Part shown: piece after piece, positions 15,771 to 23,966 of the stretch
Numbering within the stretch: the stretch's first letter is position 1
How the letters are laid out: every line of letters starts with the position of its first letter
NCBI RefSeq assembly: GCF_047238345.1
Contig: NZ_JBDFMQ010000001.1
Location: 3,596,001-3,660,000, forward strand
Direction: 5' to 3'
DNA length: 64,000 bases
Source of the DNA: Shouchella sp047238345
Lineage (GTDB): Bacteria; Bacillota; Bacilli; Bacillales; Bacillaceae_D
Notes under the pieces: model-generated
What the model was told of the DNA's origin: nothing
The model's input: the letters and a program-made list of their open reading frames with translations, nothing else
The model's database searches: none
Translations under genes and position numbers: made by a program

Positions 15771-17129
15771 TTAAAATTTGCTTTGGTATGCAGTAAGCTC
15801 CCAAGCATGAACACTTGTACGGAAATCGTCCCACTCGCCACGTTTTAAATCGATGTATTCACCGAATGCGTGTTCACCGAATGTCTTGCGTCCAATTTCA
15901 CCAGCTTCAAAACGATTAACCGCCGCCTCTAAGCTTGTTGGTAGATTTTCAATACCACGCTCATTAATTTCAGCAGGTGTCATGTTGAAAATATCTGCAT
16001 CAACAGAAGCCGGACATTCTGTTTCGTTATCTACTCCATCGAGACCCGCCGCTGCCACAACCGCAAACGCAAGGTATGGATTTGCAGAAGGATCTGGACA
16101 ACGAATTTCCACACGAGTTCCAGCTCCTCTTGTTGCTGGTATACGCACGAGGGCTGAACGGTTTGAGGCAGACCAAGCGATATAGCACGGCGCTTCATAA
16201 CCCGGAACAAGACGCTTATAAGAATTCACAAGCGGGTTCGTAACCGCAACGAAATCTTTGACGTTATCAAGTAATCCAGCAATAAAATGATACGCTGTTT
16301 TCGATAACGCAATCTTATCGTCTTCATCGTAAAAACTATTTTCTTGCTTCTCGATATCGAATAGAGACATGTTCACGTGCATGCCGTTTCCATTTTCCCC
16401 ACCTAATGGCTTAGGCATGAACGTTGCATGTAGACCAAATTGCTTTGCCACAGTTTTAACAACCCATTTGTACGTTGTCGCAGCATCGGCAGAACCGAGA
16501 GCATCTGAATATTTAAAATTTATTTCATGCTGCCCAATTGCTACTTCGTGGTGTGAAGCTTCAATCGTAAAGCCCATCATCCGTAATGCTTTATAGATGG
16601 CTAGACGTACTTTTTCACCATCATCTTTTGGTGATGGCTCAAAATATCCACCAACATCTTGTGTGCGTAAAGTAGGTTGACCAAACTCATCTGTATCAAA
16701 TAAGAAGAACTCTAGCTCAGGCCCGACACTGATTGAATATCCTTTGTCTGCTGCACGCTTTACCGTTTTCTTTAAAATGTTACGAGGATCTCCATCAAAG
16801 TCAGAGCCATCCGGCTTTTTTACGCTACATAAAAACCTCGCCTCTGAGTATCCTTCTTCTTCTGTCCAAGGTAAAACAGCGAATGTTGATAAGTCAGGAT
16901 TTAAATATAAATCAGACTGGTTAATTGGCGTGAAGCCTGTAATCGATGATCCGTCAAACATCGTTTCACCATTCACAGCTTGGTCCAACTGTTCTGCTGT
17001 AATCGTTACATGCTTGAGCATACCTTCAATATCAACAAACTGCATATGAAGAAGCTCAACGTTTTTCTTTTCAATTGTCTCCCGAATTGTCTCTAACAAA
17101 CTTTCTCTCGTCGGCGCTTGAGTTGCCAT
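15771..17129 (-). CDS. glnA: Glutamine synthetase type I
   Basis: This is a 452-residue GSI enzyme, slightly longer than B. subtilis GlnA (444), of the short GSI-alpha form. Visible motifs are DGSSITGF (Asp50-loop region), GPELEFFLF and GGENGNGMHVN (metal and substrate sites), NRSALVRIP (ATP site) and the C-terminal WELTAYQSKF. It condenses glutamate and ammonia to glutamine. Unlike in B. subtilis, no glnR lies directly upstream; the gene is monocistronic with its own GlnR/TnrA-like operator and terminator. A distant glnRA operon may also exist, making this a second glutamine synthetase; that cannot be judged from this window. Confidence 0.95.
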   Translation of the reverse strand: MATQAPTRESLLETIRETIEKKNVELLHMQFVDIEGMLKHVTITAEQLDQAVNGETMFDGSSITGFTPINQSDLYLNPDLSTFAVLPWTEEEGYSEARFLCSVKKPDGSDFDGDPRNILKKTVKRAADKGYSISVGPELEFFLFDTDEFGQPTLRTQDVGGYFEPSPKDDGEKVRLAIYKALRMMGFTIEASHHEVAIGQHEINFKYSDALGSADAATTYKWVVKTVAKQFGLHATFMPKPLGGENGNGMHVNMSLFDIEKQENSFYDEDDKIALSKTAYHFIAGLLDNVKDFVAVTNPLVNSYKRLVPGYEAPCYIAWSASNRSALVRIPATRGAGTRVEIRCPDPSANPYLAFAVVAAAGLDGVDNETECPASVDADIFNMTPAEINERGIENLPTSLEAAVNRFEAGEIGRKTFGEHAFGEYIDLKRGEWDDFRTSVHAWELTAYQSKF

Positions 17130-17183
17130 CTCGAAACACTCCCCTAGTTATTAGATGTTCGTCTCATCTTTTTTCTTACTACT

Positions 17184-17235
17184 ACTCTATGACGGATAAG
17201 AGGAATGCGCAATCGATTTGTCAGATTATCTAACA
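17184..17235 (-). promoter_or_regulatory. glnA promoter with perfect GlnR/TnrA box
   Basis: Bases 17219-17235 read TGTCAGATTATCTAACA, a perfect fit to TGTNA-N7-TNACA. On the minus strand a TTGCGC -35 and a TAGAGT -10 (17184-17189) are spaced by 17 bases, and the box ends 29 bases before the -10, centring it near -50. The amt promoter has almost the same 17-mer at almost the same distance (28 bases). Confidence 0.75.
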
Positions 17236-17280
17236 TACTATTCATTAAGAAAGTTTGTGCTAAATTGCGTTCAACTATTA

Positions 17281-17308
17281 TAAAAAAGACACCTCCTGAT
17301 GAGATGCC
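17281..17308 (-). terminator. Intrinsic terminator of the DUF4064 gene
   Basis: On the minus strand GGCATCTC pairs with GAGGTGTC (two G-U pairs) and is followed by TTTTTTA. Confidence 0.65.
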
Positions 17309-17319
17309 CCTTTTCCTTA

Positions 17320-17784
17320 TTATAGCTGTTCTACAGGCTCTTTTGGCTTACGAACAAGCGCCATAATACCTGCGATGATATAAAGAATCATCGGAACGGC
17401 AGGGATTAAAAATGCCAATAATAAAAAGCTCGTTGCCCCGTAGAAAACGGCGGAGCCTAAAAATAGAATACTCGCGAATACAGGTTTGTTTTTCAATAGT
17501 ATAACCGCCACAACACCAGCTATCGCAGGTAGAAGTGAACCAATTGTCAGCATCGTGAAGTTAATCATATCAAACGTTTCAATCACTTCATTTGCTTCCT
17601 CTTCAGTTAATGGGTCGGAGCCCGATTCGACAAGTTCACTACTTTCTTCAGTTAATTCCATAAACACTTCTTCGAAAAGACCCTGGTTGTCACCAATTGC
17701 TAAAATTCCCAAAAACAACGTCCCAAGAAAGAACATGACAAGACCAATGATCCCTAATACTCTTTCCCCTGTTCGTTTAATCAT
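17320..17784 (-). CDS. DUF4064-family membrane protein
   Basis: This is a 154-residue protein with an N-terminal membrane helix (RTGERVLGIIGLVMFFLGTLF), a ~45-residue acidic loop (GLFEEVFMELTEESSELVESG...) and three further membrane helices ending in a basic tail. The RTGERVLGIIGL start and overall pattern fit DUF4064, a Bacillales family of unknown function. GGAGAG lies upstream of the ATG. It is monocistronic with its own terminator. Confidence 0.75.
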   Translation of the reverse strand: MIKRTGERVLGIIGLVMFFLGTLFLGILAIGDNQGLFEEVFMELTEESSELVESGSDPLTEEEANEVIETFDMINFTMLTIGSLLPAIAGVVAVILLKNKPVFASILFLGSAVFYGATSFLLLAFLIPAVPMILYIIAGIMALVRKPKEPVEQL

Positions 17785-17873
17785 TTTTTCATCTCTCCTT
17801 TTTTCCGTCCCCTTGCTTACTTATGTAACACATTATGCTTTTATGATCGTATCATAATTAAGAACGGGTTTAC

Positions 17874-17903
17874 AGAAAAAACCTGCGAGAATCTCGCAGG
17901 TTT
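17874..17903 (-). terminator. Intrinsic terminator of cshA
   Basis: AAACCTGCGAGA / TCTCGCAGGTTT is a perfect 12-bp stem followed on the minus strand by a T run, just after the helicase stop codon. Confidence 0.9.
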
Positions 17904-17912
17904 CTAACTTTA

Positions 17913-19403
17913 TTAAGACGAGCGTTTCGCCCATTGGCGCTTTTGTCCGCCTTTTTGCTGGTCGCTGCTCTTGCTACGCTTTTGGTTGAACGCACTACGA
18001 CGATCTTTGCTACGGCCATCGCGACGACGGTTTCCACCGTTGCCACCATTTCCGCCGCGTCCATCGTGACGCTTTTTCGAACGTAATGGTGCTTCACTTG
18101 TAAGTGCTACAGGTGTTTCATCTGGCTCTTTTGTCAGTAGCTTAAGAGCAGCAGATAACGCTGTAACAGCATCTGTTTCTTGTAGAATTTCTTTCGCTTC
18201 CACACGATAGTGGTCCTGTTCCTCATCGGATGCAAGGTCACGAAGCTGGTTGAGTACAAGTTGTTTCTGTCCAGCTAACGCTTCTTCATACGTTGGTTTC
18301 GGACGTGCTGTCATGCGTTTTTTTGATACTTTTTCAATTAACTTCACGTGGTCACGTTCAGGTTTCGTTGAAAGCGTAATCGCAATCCCTGATTTCCCGG
18401 CACGTCCTGTACGTCCAATTCTGTGTACATAGCTCTCAGGATCTTGTGGCAAATCAAAGTTAAATACGTGTGTCACGCCACTAATATCAAGTCCACGTGC
18501 TGCAACATCTGTCGCAACTAAGATATCAATTAGCCCGCTCTTAAATTTACGTAAAACGCTATTACGTTTCGCTTGGTTTAAATCACCGTGTAAACCTTCC
18601 GCACGGTATCCGCGCTTAATAAGCGCTTCTGAAAGCTCATCAACACGGCGTTTTGTACGACCGAATACGATCGATAGTTCTGGCGTTTCTAAGTCAAGTA
18701 GACGACAGAACACATCAAACTTCTCACGCTCGTGTACTTCAACGTACTGCTGTGCAATGTTTTCCATTGTCACTTCTTTTGCTTTAACCGCAATACGTTT
18801 CGGGTTTTTCATAAATTTGCTCGCTAATGATTCCATACGCCGAGGCATTGTCGCTGAGAAAAGAAGCGTTTGTCTTGTCTCGCGTGGTGTTTCCGCTAAA
18901 ATGGTTTCAATGTCTTCAATGAATCCCATATTTAGCATTTCGTCGGCTTCATCAAGCACAACCGTTTCAATTGTTTGCAAACGAACGGTTCCTCTACGCA
19001 TGTGGTCCATTAAACGACCAGGTGTTGCAACAATGACATGCGGCTTCGCTTTTAAAGCACGAATTTGCTTACCAAAATCTTCTCCACCATATACAACGAC
19101 TGTGCGTACACCTTTTTCGCGGCCGAACTGTCTTACCGACTGTTCAACCTGGTTCGCTAATTCACGAGTCGGTGCTAATACAAGCCCCTGTAAAACCGGC
19201 TGTGATGCGTCAATACGATCCACCATTGGAATACCAAATGCGCCAGTTTTCCCCGTTCCGGTTTGCGCTTGGCCGATGACATCCTCACCGTCTTTTACAA
19301 GTTCTATTGTTTGCTGTTGAATAGGTGTCGGCTCCGTAAAGCCCATGTTAGTGATGGCTTGAACAACGCGTGTGTCCAGACCAAATTGATCAAACTGTGT
19401 CAA
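17913..19403 (-). CDS. cshA: DEAD-box RNA helicase CshA
   Basis: This is a 496-residue DEAD-box helicase, matching the ~494 residues of B. subtilis CshA. In order: Q motif (FTEPTPIQQQ), motif I AQTGTGKT (46-53), PTRELA, DEAD near residue 150, SAT, and C-terminal ARGLDI and HRIGRTGR. The last ~60 residues are a basic Gly/Arg/Lys/Ser-rich RNA-binding tail. CshA unwinds RNA in the degradosome and in ribosome assembly, and is important in the cold. AGGAG lies upstream of the start. Its 5' leader holds a long hairpin (19454-19514). Confidence 0.93.
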   Translation of the reverse strand: MTQFDQFGLDTRVVQAITNMGFTEPTPIQQQTIELVKDGEDVIGQAQTGTGKTGAFGIPMVDRIDASQPVLQGLVLAPTRELANQVEQSVRQFGREKGVRTVVVYGGEDFGKQIRALKAKPHVIVATPGRLMDHMRRGTVRLQTIETVVLDEADEMLNMGFIEDIETILAETPRETRQTLLFSATMPRRMESLASKFMKNPKRIAVKAKEVTMENIAQQYVEVHEREKFDVFCRLLDLETPELSIVFGRTKRRVDELSEALIKRGYRAEGLHGDLNQAKRNSVLRKFKSGLIDILVATDVAARGLDISGVTHVFNFDLPQDPESYVHRIGRTGRAGKSGIAITLSTKPERDHVKLIEKVSKKRMTARPKPTYEEALAGQKQLVLNQLRDLASDEEQDHYRVEAKEILQETDAVTALSAALKLLTKEPDETPVALTSEAPLRSKKRHDGRGGNGGNGGNRRRDGRSKDRRSAFNQKRSKSSDQQKGGQKRQWAKRSS

Positions 19404-19453
19404 GTTTTAAAAACTCCTCATTTTTTTAATTTAAGCGCCTTAAACGCATCGAA

Positions 19454-19514
19454 AAGGCTGTCTTGATGCAAAAAGCCAGGGACGTCGGCTCGCTTTGAAC
19501 ATCGAGACAGCCTT
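19454..19514 (-). promoter_or_regulatory. Long hairpin in the cshA 5' leader
   Basis: Arms AAGGCTGTCTTGATG (19454-19468) and CATCGAGACAGCCTT (19500-19514) pair over 15 positions with a single non-Watson-Crick position. A further GGCT/AGCC stem lies in the loop. It sits 50 bases before the cshA ATG. A short TTTTC follows on the minus strand, so it may be a weak terminator, an mRNA stability element or an autoregulatory site. Confidence 0.5.
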
Positions 19515-19582
19515 AAAGCTCTCTTGATCTCTAATTCTTCAACTATACATCATAGGCGCTCATCTGTACTCAAGCAAATATC

Positions 19583-20443
19583 TTAACATATTATTTTGCC
19601 TTCTGCAATGTTTGATTTTTGATCAAACTCATTCATAATGACTAATTCCACATTTCCTTTACGCGCGCTTGTATCGGAATTGACTAACCGCGTCACTTCA
19701 ACGGTACATATTTTGTATTCGCTGTAGAGCGCGCGAATAACCGATGACTCCCCTAAACTTAGAATGACGTGACAACCTTTTTTATCCAATTTTGTGAACA
19801 CTCGCTTTAAGCGAATGTGGTCATATAACGTAAACGTCTTTGCATACGCATTAAACGCAGTAGACCGTTCTGAAAAATACGGCGGATCAAGGTAGACAAA
19901 ATCCCCTTTTTTTGCGGTAGCCAACGTATCTTCAAAATCTTGATGGACAAATGTCACTTCTGCACGCTGCAAATAATTACTTGCTTGTCGCACAACTTGT
20001 TCATTTGTAATATTCGCTTTTTTATAATGACCATACGGCATATTCACCTGTCCTTTTCGATTCACACGGTACATTCCCCCATAGCCAACACGGTTTAAAA
20101 ATAAAAAGCGTGATGCTCGCTCAACAATAGACAGTTTTTGAAAACTGCTCGAACGATCTAAATCGCGAACCGCATAATAATATGCCTCCTGATTTTGATG
20201 AAAAGACAATTCTTGTAACAAAAGATCCGAGTGATCGCGAATCACATGATACGTATCCACAAGCTGATCATTAATATCACCAATCAGCGCTTTTTCAGGT
20301 GCTAAAGAGAAAAACAAAGCCGCTCCTCCCGCAAAAGGCTCAATATACGTTCCATAGGAAGTCGGAACCAATTGATGCAAAATAGGCAAAAGTTGCCTTT
20401 TTCCTCCTGTCCATTTTATCGGGGTTCGCAATTTCTTCTCCAT
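19583..20443 (-). CDS. Dam/DpnM-like DNA adenine N6-methyltransferase, orphan
   Basis: This is a 286-residue class-alpha DNA adenine methylase. Motif X is TPIKWTGGKRQLLP (residues 7-20), motif I PFAGGAALFF binds S-adenosylmethionine, and motif IV DPPY is the catalytic motif. FLFLNRVGYGGMYRVN is the conserved target-recognition neighbourhood of the Dam/DpnM/EcoRV group. It transfers methyl to adenine; GATC is the commonest target of relatives, but specificity cannot be read here. No restriction endonuclease gene lies within reach, so it is an orphan methylase. The ATG at 20443 is preceded by GGAGGAGA. Confidence 0.9.
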   Translation of the reverse strand: MEKKLRTPIKWTGGKRQLLPILHQLVPTSYGTYIEPFAGGAALFFSLAPEKALIGDINDQLVDTYHVIRDHSDLLLQELSFHQNQEAYYYAVRDLDRSSSFQKLSIVERASRFLFLNRVGYGGMYRVNRKGQVNMPYGHYKKANITNEQVVRQASNYLQRAEVTFVHQDFEDTLATAKKGDFVYLDPPYFSERSTAFNAYAKTFTLYDHIRLKRVFTKLDKKGCHVILSLGESSVIRALYSEYKICTVEVTRLVNSDTSARKGNVELVIMNEFDQKSNIAEGKIIC

Positions 20444-20579
20444 AACCAATCTCCTCCAACTAGGTATGCTACCCACTATACCCGTTTTACGAAGTCTTTA
20501 GTCCTAAGTAGAGAAGCGCACAAAACAGAGGTTCGGACAAAAGCAAAACTTCTTATTAAAAAATGAACAATGATCATGC

Positions 20580-20692
20580 GTTATAAGAGAACCCTTCGCT
20601 TTCCACGAGCACGGCCTCAGCCTCTTTCGCGAATACTCGCTACAGTGTCTTCAGACACGTGCTTTCCCGCAGGAGTCTCGGGTTCTTATAAC
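20580..20692. repeat. 113-bp palindromic MITE/REP-like element
   Basis: The outer inverted arms are GTTATAAGAGAACCC (20580-20594) and GGGTTCTTATAAC (20680-20692). Between them lie smaller dyads, including GTGTCTTCAGACAC and TCGCGAATA. On the minus strand it contains GACTCCTGCGGGAAAGC and GTGGAAAGCGAAG, stretches like those of dispersed extragenic palindromes I recall from Bacillaceae genomes. It has no coding capacity and I see no second copy in this window. No clear target-site duplication is visible. Confidence 0.6.
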
Positions 20693-20710
20693 AACATAAT
20701 CGTGAACAAC

Positions 20711-20734
20711 GAAAAGACGTTCATACGTCTTTTC
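20711..20734 (-). terminator. Probable terminator of the bdbC-bdbD unit
   Basis: GAAAAGACG / CGTCTTTTC stem with a 6-base loop, 38 bases after the bdbD-like stop codon. The T tract on the minus strand is short. Confidence 0.5.
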
Positions 20735-20772
20735 ACTATGTTTATATTCTTTTATCTAAACCTCTTCTACGA

Positions 20773-21249
20773 TCATTCAGCTTCAGGTGGCTCCTCGCCG
20801 TTTAGGAAAGCTCGAAACGTCTCTGCTTCCTGATTACCTGTTACACGACGAACTTCTTGTCCATCTTCAAATGCAATTAACGTTGGCGTTGATTGAATGC
20901 CATACGTTGCTGATTCATACTCTAACACGTTGTATTGATCAATATGAACGTCTTCATCGTCAGCAATGTCCATTAAGACTGGAGTGGCTTCCACACAAAA
21001 GCGGCAAGTAGGTGAAAAGAAGTACACAATCGCATCTTCACCGTTCTCCAATTTTTCCTCTAGTTCACCTGGCAAAATAACGTTTTGATAGTTCGGATCA
21101 TCAAGCTGATCAATTGTTGCGGAATCTAAATCATCTGTATCGTACTGCGTATTGTTTTCAAGTTGCTGACTTTGCCCCATATTTTGAATGACAATTAAAA
21201 TGACAAAAACAGCAACGACCGCTCCACCAATCCAAAGAAGCTTCTTCAT
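20773..21249 (-). CDS. Membrane-anchored thioredoxin-like protein (BdbD partner type)
   Basis: This is a 158-residue protein: an N-terminal membrane anchor (5-22), an acidic linker, then a thioredoxin fold with the redox pair Cys82-Arg-Phe-Cys85 and the cis-Pro loop STPT. It faces the outside and probably oxidises or isomerises disulfides in exported proteins. Its ATG overlaps the bdbC stop by 4 bases (ATGA), so it is the functional partner of the BdbC quinone reductase. It is smaller than B. subtilis BdbD (~222 residues) and lacks an inserted helical domain, resembling BdbA/thioredoxin-type partners instead. It is strongly acidic. Confidence 0.85.
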   Translation of the reverse strand: MKKLLWIGGAVVAVFVILIVIQNMGQSQQLENNTQYDTDDLDSATIDQLDDPNYQNVILPGELEEKLENGEDAIVYFFSPTCRFCVEATPVLMDIADDEDVHIDQYNVLEYESATYGIQSTPTLIAFEDGQEVRRVTGNQEAETFRAFLNGEEPPEAE

Positions 21250-21674
21250 GCCACTTCCTCCTTACGCTTTTTAATGATATACAAGCTCGTACTGAAAATA
21301 AGAATAAATGCGATTCCTGCTAAAAAAGGGATGGTGATAAAACCAAACCAGTTAATATACTCACCCGAGCAAGAAACAAGGCCACACCCTAAGATATCAT
21401 CATCGTTGACTTGCAGTTTTTGAATCGAATAATGATAAATGGCAATAACCATCCCAATTCCAGATAGAATAGCTGAATAGATGGCAACGCCTGTATCTTT
21501 ACGAATAATGCCAACACCAATCAAAATCACAAGCGGGTACATAAAGATTCGCTGGTACCAACAGAGCGCACACGGCTCAAACCCTTCAATCTCCGAAAAA
21601 TAAAGGGACCCAAGTGTGGCGACTAGCGCTACAACCCATGTAAACAAAAGACTATTTTCGATTTTCTTACTCAC
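21246..21674 (-). CDS. bdbC: Disulfide bond formation protein BdbC (DsbB family)
   Basis: This is a 142-residue DsbB-family membrane protein with four transmembrane helices, close to the 138 residues of B. subtilis BdbC. The first periplasm-side pair is C-A-L-C in GFEPCALCWYQRIFMYP, and the second pair lies in GCGLVSCSGEYINW. It passes electrons from its thiol partner to menaquinone. I chose the GTG start at 21674, which follows GGAGG; the frame stays open further upstream without a ribosome site. The next gene encodes the thioredoxin partner with a 4-base overlap. Confidence 0.9.
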   Translation of the reverse strand: MSKKIENSLLFTWVVALVATLGSLYFSEIEGFEPCALCWYQRIFMYPLVILIGVGIIRKDTGVAIYSAILSGIGMVIAIYHYSIQKLQVNDDDILGCGLVSCSGEYINWFGFITIPFLAGIAFILIFSTSLYIIKKRKEEVA

Positions 21675-21857
21675 AACATTCGCCTCCCACAAACCCACCT
21701 TTTTGTTCATTGTACTCCAATTCAGGAAACCGCGACATGGCAAAATCACGAACAATCCACCTTTATCTACTCGATACGAGGATTTTCAGTGGCTCTACGT
21801 CTAAAAATAGGAAAAATGGTCAATCGTAAAGAGAGAATAAACTTTGGAGGCTCAAGC

Positions 21858-23375
21858 ATGAGTGATACAAAACAAACGTTAACGTCAATTTGGCAACTCT
21901 CTTCCCACGATAAACCTTATCCGCATTTAGATCAAGATATTGAAGTTGATGTCGCGGTTGTCGGAGGCGGCATTACAGGCTTAACATCCGCCTATTTACT
22001 CGCACAATCAGGAAAAAAAGTCGCCGTTCTCGATGCTGGCTCATTCGGACGCGGAACGACTGGACATAGTACAGCGAAATTAACGATTCAACACGATTTC
22101 ATTTATGACGAACTTCTCTCTCATCTTGGAAAAGAAAAAGCACAGCAGTACTATCAATCCCAACAAGACGCTCTTACATTTGTACGTAACCTCGTCCAAA
22201 AAAATAACGTTGAATGTGGCTTTTCCGATGAGGACACATACCTGTATGCCACAACCCATCACGGGGAACATCGTTTAAAACGTGAAAAAAAAGCGTACGA
22301 ACAGCTTTCAATTCCACATGAGTGGGTAACGGATCTACCAATTAACATGAAAATACGAGCAGCCTTAAAAGTGCCCAACCAAGCTCAATTCCACCCACTT
22401 GCCTATCTTTCATTTTTATGCGATGAGTTGGATAAAAAAGGTGCCCACCTTTTTGAAAACACAGTGTGTAAAAAAGTCTCGCACAAAAAAGGTTCCGTGC
22501 TTGTCCATGCCAATGACGGTCATACCGTAACAGCAAAACAAATCATTGCCGCAACACACTTTCCGTTTATTGATGGTGGAGGTCTATATATGTCACGGAT
22601 GAAAGCTGATCGCTCTTACGTCGTTGCTGGTACATCGAGCGACAGTTGGGCTGGCGGCATGTATTTAAGTGCAGAACAACCAAAACGCTCTCTTCGTGGA
22701 GTATCCATGAATGGAAAACATTATATTTTAGTTGGCGGCGATCACCATAAAGCCGGACAAGGAATAGACGCTCGAAATCACTATGATGCCTTACGCACAT
22801 TTGCCGATGAACAATTTAATGATTTCCAAGCAGAACAAGAATGGTCCGCTCAAGATTTAACGACTCTTGATAATATTCCATACATCGGCCCACTGTCCTC
22901 CCTGCAAGCCAATGTTTTTATTGCAACTGGTTATCGAAAATGGGGCATGACCGGCGGCGTTACCGCTGCACACGTTCTTGCAGACCTAATTGTTGATGGC
23001 AATAGCCTGTACGCCGATTTATATAAACCGATGCGATTCCATTCAGATCCAAGTATGAAACATTTCCTTACCGAAAACGCAGATGTTGCCAAGCATCTCA
23101 TCCAAGGAAAACTTCAAAACGACTACGAAGATGTGAGAGAACTGGACAACGGCCAAGGGGCTGTCGTCAAGCACAACGGAAAACGTGCAGGCGCTTTTAA
23201 AGACGACGAAGGCGCACTCCATCTCGTTGATACGACCTGTACCCATATGGGCTGTGAATGCAACTGGAACCATGCAGACTTAACATGGGATTGCCCATGC
23301 CACGGTTCACGCTTCTCTTACAAAGGCGAAGTCATTGAAGGACCTGCAAAAGAGCCATTAAAGAAACTAGATTAA
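21858..23375 (+). CDS. FAD-dependent oxidoreductase with C-terminal Rieske domain (YhfW-like)
   Basis: This is a 505-residue fusion. An N-terminal DAO-type FAD fold (VAVVGGGITGLTSAYLLAQSG, about residues 30-50) is followed by the substrate domain (GYRKWGMTGG) and, from about residue 425, a Rieske [2Fe-2S] domain with CTHMGCECNW and CPCHGSRF ligands. Length and order match B. subtilis YhfW. The substrate is unknown; the Rieske cluster would pass electrons to or from the flavin. The start at 21858 follows TTTGGAGG. It is monocistronic, divergent from bdbC and with its own terminator. Confidence 0.9.
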   Translation: MSDTKQTLTSIWQLSSHDKPYPHLDQDIEVDVAVVGGGITGLTSAYLLAQSGKKVAVLDAGSFGRGTTGHSTAKLTIQHDFIYDELLSHLGKEKAQQYYQSQQDALTFVRNLVQKNNVECGFSDEDTYLYATTHHGEHRLKREKKAYEQLSIPHEWVTDLPINMKIRAALKVPNQAQFHPLAYLSFLCDELDKKGAHLFENTVCKKVSHKKGSVLVHANDGHTVTAKQIIAATHFPFIDGGGLYMSRMKADRSYVVAGTSSDSWAGGMYLSAEQPKRSLRGVSMNGKHYILVGGDHHKAGQGIDARNHYDALRTFADEQFNDFQAEQEWSAQDLTTLDNIPYIGPLSSLQANVFIATGYRKWGMTGGVTAAHVLADLIVDGNSLYADLYKPMRFHSDPSMKHFLTENADVAKHLIQGKLQNDYEDVRELDNGQGAVVKHNGKRAGAFKDDEGALHLVDTTCTHMGCECNWNHADLTWDCPCHGSRFSYKGEVIEGPAKEPLKKLD

Positions 23376-23407
23376 ACTGTGATGCCACTGGCACACAGTT
23401 TTTTTGT
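23374..23407 (+). terminator. Intrinsic terminator of the YhfW-like gene
   Basis: ACTGTGATGCC / GGCACACAGT stem with a single bulge, followed by TTTTTTTG. Confidence 0.85.
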
Positions 23408-23517
23408 TTTAAATCAATCAAACGACTGTTATAAACCGATCGCATCTTGAATTGTCATTTTATAGGGAGATTAATCGTATGTATCAATCAAGCTCATAAA
23501 CGTTTCTTCTCTCATAC

Positions 23518-23543
23518 TTTTAACTATAGGGATTGTAGGGTAA
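23518..23543 (+). promoter_or_regulatory. Candidate sigma-B promoter
   Basis: TTTTAA and GGGTAA are spaced by 14 bases, each one mismatch from the sigma-B consensus GTTTAA/GGGTAT. It lies 43 bases before the ATG of the 53-residue membrane protein. The yflT-like gene at 34935 has a similar element with the same spacing. Confidence 0.45.
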
Positions 23544-23586
23544 GAGGTACATATAAGATATGACAATAAAAGGAAGGTGTTGTTCA

Positions 23587-23748
23587 ATGGGTATAGGCGC
23601 AATGTTCATTTCACTTTTGTATTGGATTTGGATCGTCGCTTTAGCGATTACGGTTATTGCTGTTGGTGTTTATGTGGGAATGCAGACACATTACCGTAAA
23701 GTGAAAAAGATTGAAGCACAGGAGAAGCGGGATGGTGAAGTAACCTAA
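23587..23748 (+). CDS. Small single-pass membrane protein, 53 residues
   Basis: MGIGAMFISLLYWIWIVALA starts a hydrophobic helix covering about residues 5-31, followed by a short charged tail (HYRKVKKIEAQEKRDGEVT). I do not recognise a family. The start at 23587 has AAAGGAAGGTG upstream; an in-frame ATG 27 bases earlier overlaps that ribosome site. A sigma-B-like promoter lies upstream and a clear terminator downstream, which makes it a real single-gene unit. Expression under general stress is an inference from the promoter only. Confidence 0.7.
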   Translation: MGIGAMFISLLYWIWIVALAITVIAVGVYVGMQTHYRKVKKIEAQEKRDGEVT

Positions 23749-23763
23749 GACAATCTATACAAA

Positions 23764-23797
23764 AAAGACTGATACTGGATACAGTATTCAGTCTTTT
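23764..23797 (+). terminator. Intrinsic terminator
   Basis: AAGACTGATACTG / CAGTATTCAGTCTT stem followed by TTTTGT, just after the 53-residue gene. Confidence 0.85.
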
Positions 23798-23842
23798 TGT
23801 CTGAGAATCACTGCAGTGAGAGCTTAATGTCTCTTTTTATAT

Positions 23843-23966
23843 CTAGTGGCCACCAATAGGGTGTACGTATGATTGAATCTCACTATCAGCTGCTAACAGA
23901 TTGATCTGATAAAGGAAACAAGGCAATCATCCCAATCATAGTAATTGCTATTAGATATTTTTTCAA
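23843..23966 (-). pseudogene. Frameshifted phr-like peptide gene (third copy)
   Basis: The sequence starts TTG AAA AAA TAT like the intact phr genes and encodes a signal-peptide-like MKKYLIAITMIGMIALFP. It then hits TGA after 26 codons. In the +1 frame the expected C-terminus follows (ADSEIQSYVHPIGGH, then TAG), matching the first phr gene's end in QPVGGH. One extra base around AGCAGC explains the break. It is therefore most likely a recently broken phr gene, unless the shift is programmed or an assembly error. Confidence 0.7.

Noticed and set aside
18757..19320. 187-codon frame antisense to cshA
   Set aside because: It shadows a well-conserved helicase, lacks a ribosome site and shows no domain.
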